The notes beneath the pieces were generated by a model. That model was not told the origin of the DNA. It saw nothing but the letters and a program-made list of their open reading frames with translations, and did not search any database. Below, one piece after another: positions 1 through 4,525 of a DNA stretch of 5,320 nucleotides (positions are counted from its first letter, which is position 1; every line of letters begins with the position of its first letter). The position numbers and the translations under genes are program-made. This DNA is from an uncultured Clostridia bacterium (GTDB lineage Bacteria; Bacillota; Clostridia; Oscillospirales; Oscillospiraceae). The DNA lies in assembly GCA_946011705.1 (NCBI GenBank), contig CAMGCA010000156.1, positions 1 through 5,320 of the forward strand. The letters run 5' to 3'.

Positions 1-300
1 GTTCACACTGATGCGGATGGCACACAAGCATTTCACGCCGTCGGAACCGGACTACGGCTACTGGGAGACTCGTGGCTGGCATGGAAAGGGCAGACCGTGG
101 AAGAGTGGATGAAAGCCGAAAATGGACACGGAGCCATGGAAAGGCCTCCTTTCCTGTTTTGCAGTATGGTACGAAGCGAGAATGAGAGCCAGCTGATTCC
201 AAGATCCCCGCAGTCATCTTCAAATCTGACAGTTTTCTGCCCAGTGTTCCGGCGCAAAACGGGCACAGTGTACAAACTTTTGCCTTTGCTCCACGGACAC
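1..300. other. Upstream stretch without a supportable gene
   Basis: No frame here looks convincingly coding. On the plus strand one frame is open from the left edge to a TGA at 110-112 and would end in a hydrophilic, Gly/Trp/Lys-rich tail (…GRPWKSG); it could be the 3' end of an upstream gene. A second plus frame is open from base 1 to a TAG at 352-354, but it runs through the promoter and into the riboswitch P1 stem, so it is unlikely to be translated. On the minus strand an AGGAGG lies 7 nt before an ATG at 137-135 and opens a 34-codon frame ending at 33. Its Ser/Pro/His-rich product resembles nothing I recognise. I treat the stretch as intergenic with a possible gene remnant at its left edge. 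Confidence 0.3.
138..160 (+). terminator. Weak candidate terminator hairpin
   Basis: GGAAAGG (138-144) and CCTTTCC (148-154) form a perfect 7-bp stem around the 3-nt loop CCT, followed by TGTTTT (155-160). It could end transcription of a gene lying mostly left of the window. The T-tract is short and interrupted, and the same bases read on the minus strand include an AGGAGG, so the inverted repeat may have another cause. Confidence 0.25.
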
Positions 301-329
301 TTGACAGCGGAAGAACAACGTGATAGTAT
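301..329 (+). promoter_or_regulatory. Sigma-A promoter of the lysine riboswitch/ABC operon
   Basis: A perfect -35 TTGACA (301-306) is followed by a 17-nt spacer and the -10 TAGTAT (324-329). TG sits at 321-322, one base before the -10, giving an extended -10 element. Transcription would start near 336, just before the riboswitch P1 stem, which is where a leader carrying the whole aptamer should begin. No other promoter of this quality is seen before the first gene of the operon. Confidence 0.75.
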
Positions 330-343
330 ACAGAAAATTGAAT

Positions 344-503
344 CGCTTAGATAGAGGCGCGGTTCGCATCAGTACCCACTGGCAAGGCAGGGTAGCCGTC
401 AGCGGGGAAAGGGCTCGCCGCCGAAGCGCAAGACGATCACCCCTACGTCTCCGCTGGGCCGTCAGAGAACATCTGCCGGACTGTCACAAGACTTTGTGAA
501 GCG
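344..503 (+). promoter_or_regulatory. Lysine riboswitch (L box) aptamer
   Basis: The stretch carries the conserved lysine riboswitch core in order: AGAGGCGCG (353-361), CATCAGTA (367-374), AGCCGTC (394-400), GGGGAAAGG (404-412), CTCGCCG then CCGAAGCG (414-428), CGCTGGGCC (452-460) and GGACTGTC (478-485). Visible helices support the five-way junction. The P1 core is GATAG (350-354) with CTGTC (481-485), including one G-U pair. P4 is AGCG/CGCT (425-428, 452-455) plus AGACG/CGTCT (431-435, 446-450). P5 includes CAGA/TCTG (463-466, 472-475). L-box RNAs bind free lysine and usually switch off lysine biosynthesis or import when lysine is plentiful. An intrinsic terminator follows at 546-580, so control is most likely by transcription termination upstream of the ABC importer. 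The outer limits of P1 are approximate. Confidence 0.95.
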
Positions 504-545
504 CTATCAATGGCTGTTCGGCGAATGTTGTTGTGCCGTATTTCC

Positions 546-580
546 ATGGACCGCTTACCAAAGCGGTTCATTTTTATTTT
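546..580 (+). terminator. Riboswitch-controlled intrinsic terminator
   Basis: TGGACCGCTT (547-556) pairs with AAGCGGTTCA (561-570) as a 10-bp stem with one G-U pair and an ACCA tetraloop. A546-T571 can extend it by one pair. The T-tract TTTTTATTTT (571-580) follows. It lies between the lysine aptamer and the first gene, as expected of the expression platform. The 5' arm contains CGCTT (552-556), complementary to AAGCG at 499-503 beside the 3' side of P1, so read-through could be coupled to opening of P1. Confidence 0.9.
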
Positions 581-623
581 GGGAACCCCTGAACAGGCTG
601 TTCCCTATGGGCCTGACTGGCCC
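581..623 (+). other. Leader hairpins between riboswitch terminator and first gene
   Basis: Two small stem-loops follow the terminator. The first is GGGAAC/GTTCCC (581-586, 600-605), with an inner CCT/AGG pair around a GAAC loop (588-597). The second is GGGCC/GGCCC (609-613, 619-623) with a TGACT loop. They end about 17 nt before the AGAGG ribosome binding site. They may protect the 5' end of read-through mRNA or set spacing; no regulatory role is demonstrated. Confidence 0.35.
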
Positions 624-654
624 GAGAAATTTAGAAAATGAGAGGTTGACAAAA

Positions 655-1566
655 ATGAAGAAGATTCTGTCCATCATCATGGTTCTGGCCATGACACTGG
701 CGCTGGCTGCCTGCGGCGGTTCCTCCGCTCCCGCCGCCACCACTGCCCCCGCTGCCACGGAAGCTGCCGCTCCCGTTGCCGACGTGCCCGCCGGTCTGGA
801 AGACGGCGTGCTGACCATCGCCATGGAGTGCGCTTACGCCCCCTATAACTGGACCCAGAGCGATGACTCCAACGGCGCAGTGCCCATCGCCAACGTCCCC
901 GGCTCCTACGCCAACGGCTACGACGTGATGATCGGCAAGAAAATCGCCGAGGCCAACGGCTGGCAGCTGGAGGTCATCCAGTCCGACTGGGACTCCCTGG
1001 TGCCCGGCGTTCAGACCGGTACTTTTGACGCCGTCATCGCCGGTCAGTCCATGACCGCCGAGCGTGCCGAGCAGGTGGACTTCGCCGGCCCCTACTTCTA
1101 CGCCACCATCGTGTGCGTCACCAAGGCTGACGGCAAGTTCGCAAACGCCACCTCCATCGCTGACCTGGCCGGCGGCTCTTGCACCGCCCAGATCGCCACC
1201 ATCTGGTACGACCAGTGCCTGCCTCAGATTGAGGGCGCCAACATCCAGACCGCCGCTGAGACCGCTCCCGCCATGCTGATGGCTCTGGAAACCGACACCG
1301 TTGACTTCATCTGCACCGATATGCCCACCGCCCAGGGCGCTGTGGCGGCTTACCCCGACATGAAGATTCTGGACTTCTCCGGCACCGACGGCGACTTCCA
1401 GTTTTCTGAGCAGGTTCGTGCCGAGAACGTCAACATCGGCGTTTCCGTCATGAAGGGCAACACTCTGCTGAAGGAGAAGATCGACGCCGTGCTGTCCACC
1501 ATGACCCCCGACGACTTTAACGATCTGATGGCCTACGCCATTTCCGTTCAGCCCCTGAGCGAGTAA
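655..1566 (+). CDS. Amino-acid (probably lysine) ABC transporter solute-binding lipoprotein
   Basis: This 303-residue extracytoplasmic protein should capture an amino acid and deliver it to the permease encoded next. It starts with a lipoprotein signal peptide: KK, a hydrophobic stretch at 4-19, then the lipobox LAAC with lipidation at Cys20. A low-complexity Ala/Pro/Thr linker (about 21-48) tethers the ligand-binding part to the membrane. The body is a family 3 (PBP2-fold) polar amino-acid binding domain. Visible marks are AYAPYNW (60-66), GYD (88-90) and QSMTAERAE followed by VDFAGPYFY (131-149). By analogy with LAO/histidine-binding proteins, Arg137 should hold the ligand carboxylate and Asp222 in ICTDMPTA its amino group. 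The start at 655 fits AGAGG (641-645) and places the signal peptide at the N-terminus; the longer open frame upstream lies in the regulatory leader. Codons end heavily in C, suggesting high expression. Lysine specificity is inferred from the upstream riboswitch; arginine, ornithine or another polar amino acid is possible. Confidence 0.95.
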   Translation: MKKILSIIMVLAMTLALAACGGSSAPAATTAPAATEAAAPVADVPAGLEDGVLTIAMECAYAPYNWTQSDDSNGAVPIANVPGSYANGYDVMIGKKIAEANGWQLEVIQSDWDSLVPGVQTGTFDAVIAGQSMTAERAEQVDFAGPYFYATIVCVTKADGKFANATSIADLAGGSCTAQIATIWYDQCLPQIEGANIQTAAETAPAMLMALETDTVDFICTDMPTAQGAVAAYPDMKILDFSGTDGDFQFSEQVRAENVNIGVSVMKGNTLLKEKIDAVLSTMTPDDFNDLMAYAISVQPLSE

Positions 1567-1581
1567 CTGCTTACATGATAC

Positions 1582-1612
1582 CAAGGCGAGAGGGTTTCAT
1601 CCTCTCGCCTTG
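1582..1612 (+). other. Strong intercistronic hairpin after the binding-protein gene
   Basis: CAAGGCGAGAGG (1582-1593) and CCTCTCGCCTTG (1601-1612) form a perfect 12-bp stem around a 7-nt loop, 16 nt after the stop codon. What follows (CGGTGTTAATTA) is not a proper T-tract, so full termination is unlikely. Hairpins in this position are known from other binding-protein-dependent importers, where they protect the upstream mRNA from 3' exonucleases and make binding protein more abundant than permease. That role here is inferred. Confidence 0.8.
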
Positions 1613-1642
1613 CGGTGTTAATTATAATAAGGAGAAAGCACC

Positions 1643-2518
1643 ATGGAGAAAATCACCCAACTTTGTGCCGATATCGTTAAGCTGTGGTCGAAATACGGCG
1701 GCTCCTACCTCACCGGTATGCGCAATACGCTGGTGCTGGCACTGATTGCCACGGCCATCGGCTGCGTTATTGGCTTTATCTGCGGCATTCTGAACACCAT
1801 TCCCTGCACCGACCGGGACCCGCTGCCCAAGCGTGTTTTGCTGCGGCTGATCCGGATCATCGTCCGGGTGTATGTCGAGGTATTCCGGGGCACCCCCATG
1901 GTGCTGCAGGCGGTCTTCGTCTACTACGGCCTGCCCTACTTCACGGACAACGCGGTGAAATTCACGAATATCTGGGTTGCCGCCATTCTGGTGGTGTCCA
2001 TCAACACCGGCGCTTATATGGCGGAGTCTGTACGGGGCGGTATCATTTCCATCGACCCCGGCCAGACCGAGGGCGCCAAGGCCATCGGCATGACCCATGT
2101 GCAGACCATGCTCCATGTGATCCTGCCCCAGGCCCTGCGGAATATCATGCCCCAGATCGGCAACAACTTCATCATCAACGTGAAGGATACCTCCGTCATG
2201 TTTATCATCGGCTTCCCGGACTTCTTCGCGGCTCACCGTGCCGCCGTGGGCGCCAGCTATTTGTACTTCCCCTCTGCCACCGTGGAAATGGCGGGCTATC
2301 TGTGCATGACCCTCATCGCCTCCTTCCTGCTGCGGTGGGTGGAGAAGAAGATGGACGGGTCAAGCAACTATGAACTGGTGCAGGAAGACCAGCTGACCAT
2401 GACCGCCGGAACCTACAACCACCCGGATAAGGGCACGCCCTTCGATGAGCACAGCAAGGAATTCAGGAATCGGACGGAACAGGAATTGAAGTTCGGTCGT
2501 ACGAGAGGAGATCGCTGA
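1643..2518 (+). CDS. Amino-acid ABC transporter permease (HisM/GlnP type)
   Basis: This 291-residue inner-membrane protein forms the translocation pore of the importer. [17 protein letters not shown] (24-40) is the typical start of the polar amino-acid permease domain. [10 protein letters not shown] (80-89) is the family signature. The EAA loop that docks on the ATPase runs from about 143 (EGAKAIGM) through [16 protein letters not shown] (160-175). Hydrophobic segments lie at about 26-50, 87-99, 111-127, 183-195 and 214-232. Only one permease gene is present, so the pore is presumably a homodimer, as in GlnP-type systems. The start is supported by AAGGAG (1629-1634) 8 nt before the ATG. It is cotranscribed with the binding-protein gene and ends 1 nt before the ATPase gene. 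After residue 245 there is an unusually long hydrophilic tail of about 46 residues, rich in charge, with no motif I recognise. Confidence 0.95.
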   Translation: MEKITQLCADIVKLWSKYGGSYLTGMRNTLVLALIATAIGCVIGFICGILNTIPCTDRDPLPKRVLLRLIRIIVRVYVEVFRGTPMVLQAVFVYYGLPYFTDNAVKFTNIWVAAILVVSINTGAYMAESVRGGIISIDPGQTEGAKAIGMTHVQTMLHVILPQALRNIMPQIGNNFIINVKDTSVMFIIGFPDFFAAHRAAVGASYLYFPSATVEMAGYLCMTLIASFLLRWVEKKMDGSSNYELVQEDQLTMTAGTYNHPDKGTPFDEHSKEFRNRTEQELKFGRTRGDR

Positions 2519-2519
2519 T

Positions 2520-3260
2520 ATGGAAGATATGATCTTACAGGTCAACCACCTGTCCAAGTCCTTCGGCTCCCATGAGGTTCTGCGGGATATCGATTTCACC
2601 GTGAAAAAGGGCGACGTGACCTCCATCATCGGCGCCTCCGGCTCCGGCAAGTCCACCCTGCTTCGCTGCATCAACCTGTTGGAGATTCCCACCTCCGGCG
2701 AGATTCTCTACCACGGCAAGAATGTTGTCGCCAAGGGCGTCAATGCCCCGGCTTACCGCTCCCATGTGGGCATGGTGTTCCAGTCCTTCAACCTGTTCAA
2801 CAATATGACCGTTCTGGAAAACTGCATCGTCGGTCAGGTGAAGGTGCTGAAGCGTGGCCGGGAAGAAGCCAAGGCCCATGCCATGCAGTACTTGGAGAAG
2901 GTGGGCATGACCCCCTACATCAACGCCAAGCCCCGGCAGATTTCCGGCGGCCAGAAGCAGCGGGTGGCCATCGCCCGGGCCCTGGCCATGGATCCGGAGG
3001 TGCTGCTGTTTGACGAGCCCACCTCCGCCCTGGACCCGGAAATGGTGGGCGAGGTGCTTTCTGTCATGCGCTCCCTTGCCCAGGAGGGCATGACCATGCT
3101 GGTGGTGACCCACGAGATGGCCTTTGCCCGGGATGTGAGCAATCATGTGGTCTACATGAACGGGGGCGTCATCTGTGAGGAGGGCACTCCGGAGGAGCTG
3201 TTCGGCAATCCCCAAAAGCAGGAGACCAGAGATTTCCTCTCCCGGTTCCGTAATAACTGA
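2520..3260 (+). CDS. Amino-acid ABC transporter ATP-binding protein (GlnQ/HisP type)
   Basis: This 246-residue cytoplasmic ATPase powers the importer and has about the usual family length. All nucleotide-binding motifs are intact: Walker [10 protein letters not shown] (38-46), Q-loop Gln88 in VFQSFNLF, signature ISGGQKQR (141-148), Walker B VLLFDEP (161-167) with catalytic Glu166, D-loop SALD (169-172) and H-loop His198 in VTHEM. The signature begins with Ile rather than the common Leu, a conservative change. [18 protein letters not shown] is typical of the polar amino-acid uptake subfamily. The gene starts 1 nt after the permease stop, with GAGAGGAG (2503-2510) as ribosome binding site inside the permease 3' end, so translational coupling is likely. 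It is the last gene of the riboswitch-controlled operon, which ends at the hairpin just downstream. No extra C-terminal regulatory domain is present. Confidence 0.97.
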   Translation: MEDMILQVNHLSKSFGSHEVLRDIDFTVKKGDVTSIIGASGSGKSTLLRCINLLEIPTSGEILYHGKNVVAKGVNAPAYRSHVGMVFQSFNLFNNMTVLENCIVGQVKVLKRGREEAKAHAMQYLEKVGMTPYINAKPRQISGGQKQRVAIARALAMDPEVLLFDEPTSALDPEMVGEVLSVMRSLAQEGMTMLVVTHEMAFARDVSNHVVYMNGGVICEEGTPEELFGNPQKQETRDFLSRFRNN

Positions 3261-3263
3261 TGA

Positions 3264-3293
3264 AAAACCGGATTCCTCCTGGAATCCGGTTTT
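3264..3293. terminator. Bidirectional intrinsic terminator
   Basis: AAAACCGGATTCC (3264-3276) and GGAATCCGGTTTT (3281-3293) form a perfect 13-bp stem with a 4-nt loop. It starts 4 nt after the ATPase stop and ends 3 nt before the stop of the convergent minus-strand gene. On the plus strand the stem ends in TTTT followed by CTTC. On the minus strand it ends in TTTTT. It can therefore terminate both convergent units. Confidence 0.9.
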
Positions 3294-3295
3294 CT

Positions 3296-4135
3296 TCATA
3301 CATTCAGCAGTATTAGCGACAGCAGGATCATGCCCAGGGCGGCCCATTGATGATTTCTCAGCCGCTCCCGGAACAGGAGAACGCCTGCGATGGTTACGAC
3401 CAGCAGGGTTGCCACACTGTACACGGGGTAAACGATGACCGCGGGCAGACTGGTAAGAGATGCCAGCAGGAATTTGGCCGCGAAATAGTTTGGAATGCCG
3501 ACCAGAAATCCGAAGCTCCACTCCGCTTTTCCCGGAAGCCCTTGCTTTCTGACGGCGATCAGAAGAATGCACAGCCCCAGCGCCGTGAGGAAGGTGTACA
3601 GCAGAAAATGCCCGGACAGGTTGGCGTTCCCATAGAACTCAAATACCTTGCTCATAACATCACAGCCGCCGCAGGACAGCAGCAGAAGCAGCAGCCCTGC
3701 CATGGAGCCGGCTTTTTCCCCGCAGGAACGGCGGTTCATCAGCACAATGGCAGCCAGGGCCACCACGAAAGCGAACCAGTGCCACGGGGCGGGCCGCTCT
3801 CCGAAGCAGGCCACGGACACGACCATGGACACCAGCAGCCCCAGCTTTTGAAAGGTGGCAGACAGTACCACGCCGTTGCGGTGGATGCTCCATTGCAGCA
3901 GCACGAAACCGGCCAGGAAGAGAAAACCGTCCAGCAGCCCCAGACTCACTGCTGCGGACAGCCCCGGCCCGGCGGGCAGCAGAGGGGCGAAACCCGTATC
4001 TGCCCAGGAAAGCACAGAACACAGAAGATAGTTTGCCGCCAGCAGGGCGGTTTCTTTTTTTACACGGGACTTGCTCAGCCGCATGGCGATGGACACCAAG
4101 GCGCTACTCAATACCGCAAGACACAGATTCAGCAT
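3296..4135 (-). CDS. EamA-like (drug/metabolite transporter superfamily) membrane protein
   Basis: This 279-residue, very hydrophobic protein fits the ten-helix, two-repeat architecture of the DMT/EamA family, whose members move small metabolites, often amino acids or nucleotide-sugar-like compounds, across the inner membrane. The two halves end alike: FGERPAPWHW followed by a helix ending VLMNRR (111-136), and FRERLRNHQW followed by a helix ending LILLNV (255-279). Acidic residues just after helices 4 and 9 are usual in EamA repeats. I chose the ATG at 4135 because GGGGAGG (4148-4142) lies 6 nt before it; an in-frame TTG at 4150 would put the ribosome binding site inside the gene. It converges on the ABC operon and shares the bidirectional terminator. 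It has its own promoter and is divergent from the sensor gene. The substrate is unknown. Amino-acid efflux is tempting beside a lysine importer, but nothing in the sequence shows it. Confidence 0.85.
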   Translation of the reverse strand: MLNLCLAVLSSALVSIAMRLSKSRVKKETALLAANYLLCSVLSWADTGFAPLLPAGPGLSAAVSLGLLDGFLFLAGFVLLQWSIHRNGVVLSATFQKLGLLVSMVVSVACFGERPAPWHWFAFVVALAAIVLMNRRSCGEKAGSMAGLLLLLLSCGGCDVMSKVFEFYGNANLSGHFLLYTFLTALGLCILLIAVRKQGLPGKAEWSFGFLVGIPNYFAAKFLLASLTSLPAVIVYPVYSVATLLVVTIAGVLLFRERLRNHQWAALGMILLSLILLNV

Positions 4136-4141
4136 GATATA

Positions 4142-4148
4142 CCTCCCC
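4142..4148 (-). promoter_or_regulatory. Ribosome binding site fixing the EamA-like start
   Basis: Read on the minus strand, GGGGAGG is followed by 6 nt and ATG at 4135. This selects the 4135 start over the in-frame TTG at 4150, which overlaps the site itself. Confidence 0.8.
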
Positions 4149-4159
4149 AAATCCCCAAC

Positions 4160-4188
4160 ATTCTATCAGGTATTCGGAAGACTGGCAA
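4160..4188 (-). promoter_or_regulatory. Promoter of the EamA-like gene
   Basis: On the minus strand, TTGCCA (4188-4183, one mismatch to TTGACA) is followed by a 17-nt spacer and TAGAAT (4165-4160, one mismatch to TATAAT). TGA directly precedes the -10, giving an extended -10. Transcription would start near 4153, leaving a leader of under 20 nt that just holds the ribosome binding site. The Spo0A-like boxes at 4214-4230 lie upstream of its -35, at roughly -60 to -77, a position compatible with regulation but not telling whether it activates or represses. Confidence 0.7.
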
Positions 4189-4213
4189 GGCCTACGGTGA
4201 AAAATATTTTCCT

Positions 4214-4230
4214 TGCGACAGGATTCGACA
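4214..4230 (-). promoter_or_regulatory. Tandem Spo0A-box-like sites
   Basis: Read on the minus strand, 4230-4224 is TGTCGAA, a perfect match to the Spo0A (0A) box, in the context AATTTGTCGAATCC. Exactly 10 bp away, 4220-4214 is TGTCGCA, one mismatch. Same-orientation boxes one helical turn apart are the known arrangement at several Spo0A targets. The perfect box also occupies the -35 region of the plus-strand promoter whose TATAAT is at 4251-4256. Binding is not shown, and it requires that the organism has Spo0A. Confidence 0.55.
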
Positions 4231-4256
4231 AATTATTCACGAAAAAGAGCTATAAT
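4224..4256 (+). promoter_or_regulatory. Candidate promoter of the sensor gene, possibly Spo0A-dependent
   Basis: A perfect -10 TATAAT lies at 4251-4256, but there is no good -35 at 16-18 bp. The nearest -35-like hexamer, TCGACA (4225-4230), is 20 bp away and lies inside the perfect 0A box. A long spacer with a 0A box over the -35 is the layout of Spo0A-activated sigma-A promoters such as spoIIG. Transcription would start near 4263 and give a leader of about 260 nt. A weaker alternative is TTGCGC (4290-4295), 18 nt, TATTCT (4314-4319) with an extended TG. Confidence 0.5.
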
Positions 4257-4274
4257 GCAAATAAACCCTTTCCT

Positions 4275-4281
4275 TTCGACA
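4275..4281 (-). promoter_or_regulatory. Second perfect Spo0A-box match
   Basis: The minus strand reads TGTCGAA (4281-4275) within AAATTTGTCGAAAGG. The 11-mer TTCGACAAATT occurs at 4224-4234 and again at 4275-4285, an exact direct repeat 51 bp apart. This copy lies just downstream of the predicted start site of the TATAAT promoter. A further one-mismatch copy, CGTCGAA, lies on the plus strand at 4342-4348. Confidence 0.5.
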
Positions 4282-4324
4282 AATTTCGCTTGCGCCTGCT
4301 GTCGTGGCAATGGTATTCTACGAT

Positions 4325-4341
4325 AGCCGAAAGGCTTTTTT
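4325..4341 (+). terminator. Very short hairpin with T6 tract
   Basis: AGCC (4325-4328), a GAAA tetraloop and GGCT (4333-4336) form a 4-bp stem, and T4336 begins a run of six T (4336-4341). The tetraloop and T-run resemble a terminator, but the stem is shorter than usual. It may act as a pause or weak early terminator in the sensor-gene leader, or be chance. Confidence 0.25.
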
Positions 4342-4388
4342 CGTCGAATAAACAGGAAGAGAGATGAAATCACAAACCGTGAAGAAAA

Positions 4389-4434
4389 AAGACCCGCTTC
4401 CGGCGCAGGCAGACAGTTGGAAGCGGGATGTCTT
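4389..4434 (+). ncRNA. Stem-loop of a structured leader RNA
   Basis: CCCGCTTCC (4393-4401) pairs perfectly with GGAAGCGGG (4419-4427) around a 17-nt loop. AAGA (4389-4392) with TCTT (4431-4434) extends the helix to 13 bp across a 3-nt bulge (4428-4430). It precedes a terminator-like hairpin and the GTG start of the sensor gene. It matches none of the riboswitch consensus sequences I know, including the c-di-GMP and T-box cores. The 54-codon in-frame ATG extension (4364) would run through it, but RNA structure explains the stretch better than coding does. Confidence 0.5.
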
Positions 4435-4446
4435 GATGGGATCTAT

Positions 4447-4486
4447 CCGCGGCAGCGGCCCCCTTGCTCAGCGGGGGGGTGTTTTT
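4447..4486 (+). terminator. Candidate attenuator terminator in the sensor-gene leader
   Basis: CCCCC (4459-4463) can pair with the G-run at 4473-4479 around a loop of about 9 nt, followed by TGTTTTT (4480-4486). Just upstream, CCGC (4447-4450) can close a small hairpin with GCGG at 4455-4458. Alternatively it can pair with GCGG at 4471-4474, which would use up part of the terminator's 3' arm. Competing folds of this kind are typical of attenuators. The GTG start and its ribosome binding site lie 27 nt and more further on, so read-through would be needed for expression. Confidence 0.45.
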
Positions 4487-4512
4487 ACACTGGAACAGAA
4501 ACAGAAACATAG

Positions 4513-4518
4513 AGGAGG
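4513..4518 (+). promoter_or_regulatory. Ribosome binding site fixing the sensor GTG start
   Basis: A perfect AGGAGG lies 7 nt before GTG at 4526. The ATG at 4521 is in another frame and meets a stop after six codons. This makes GTG the best start over the in-frame ATG at 4364. Confidence 0.8.
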
Positions 4519-4525
4519 GGATGGC

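Noticed and set aside
496..654. Upstream extension of the binding-protein frame to 496
   Set aside because: It runs through the 3' side of the riboswitch and the terminator hairpin. The ATG at 655 has a ribosome binding site and begins a textbook lipoprotein signal peptide.
631..1584. Minus-strand open frame of over 300 codons opposite the binding-protein gene
   Set aside because: It lies antisense to an unmistakable lipoprotein gene, has a Gly/His/Val-biased composition with no domain, and results from the strong C-ending codon bias of the real gene, which removes stops on the other strand.
2535..3572. Minus-strand open frame of 345 codons opposite the ATPase gene, extending past the terminator
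   Set aside because: It overlaps all conserved ATPase motifs, crosses the bidirectional terminator and overlaps the EamA-like gene in another frame; no recognisable product.
3347..4255. Plus-strand open frame of 302 codons opposite the EamA-like gene
   Set aside because: Its product is Gln/His/Gly-rich and without membrane segments or domains, whereas the opposite strand encodes a clear ten-helix transporter with promoter, ribosome binding site and terminator.
4071..4367. 98-codon plus-strand frame across the divergent intergenic region
   Set aside because: It starts inside the EamA-like gene on the opposite strand, has no ribosome binding site, and covers promoter and operator sequences that explain the region better.
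4364..4525. N-terminal extension of the sensor from the in-frame ATG at 4364
   Set aside because: The extension is hydrophilic and low in structure, would bury the membrane anchor behind 54 residues, and overlaps a stem-loop and terminator-like hairpin. AGGAGG with a 7-nt gap to GTG at 4526 is a much better start. It is not excluded outright.
4260..4525. c-di-GMP riboswitch or T-box in the sensor leader
   Set aside because: I looked for the GEMM core segments and for the T-box TGGNACCGCG segment; neither is present, although CCGCGG occurs by itself.
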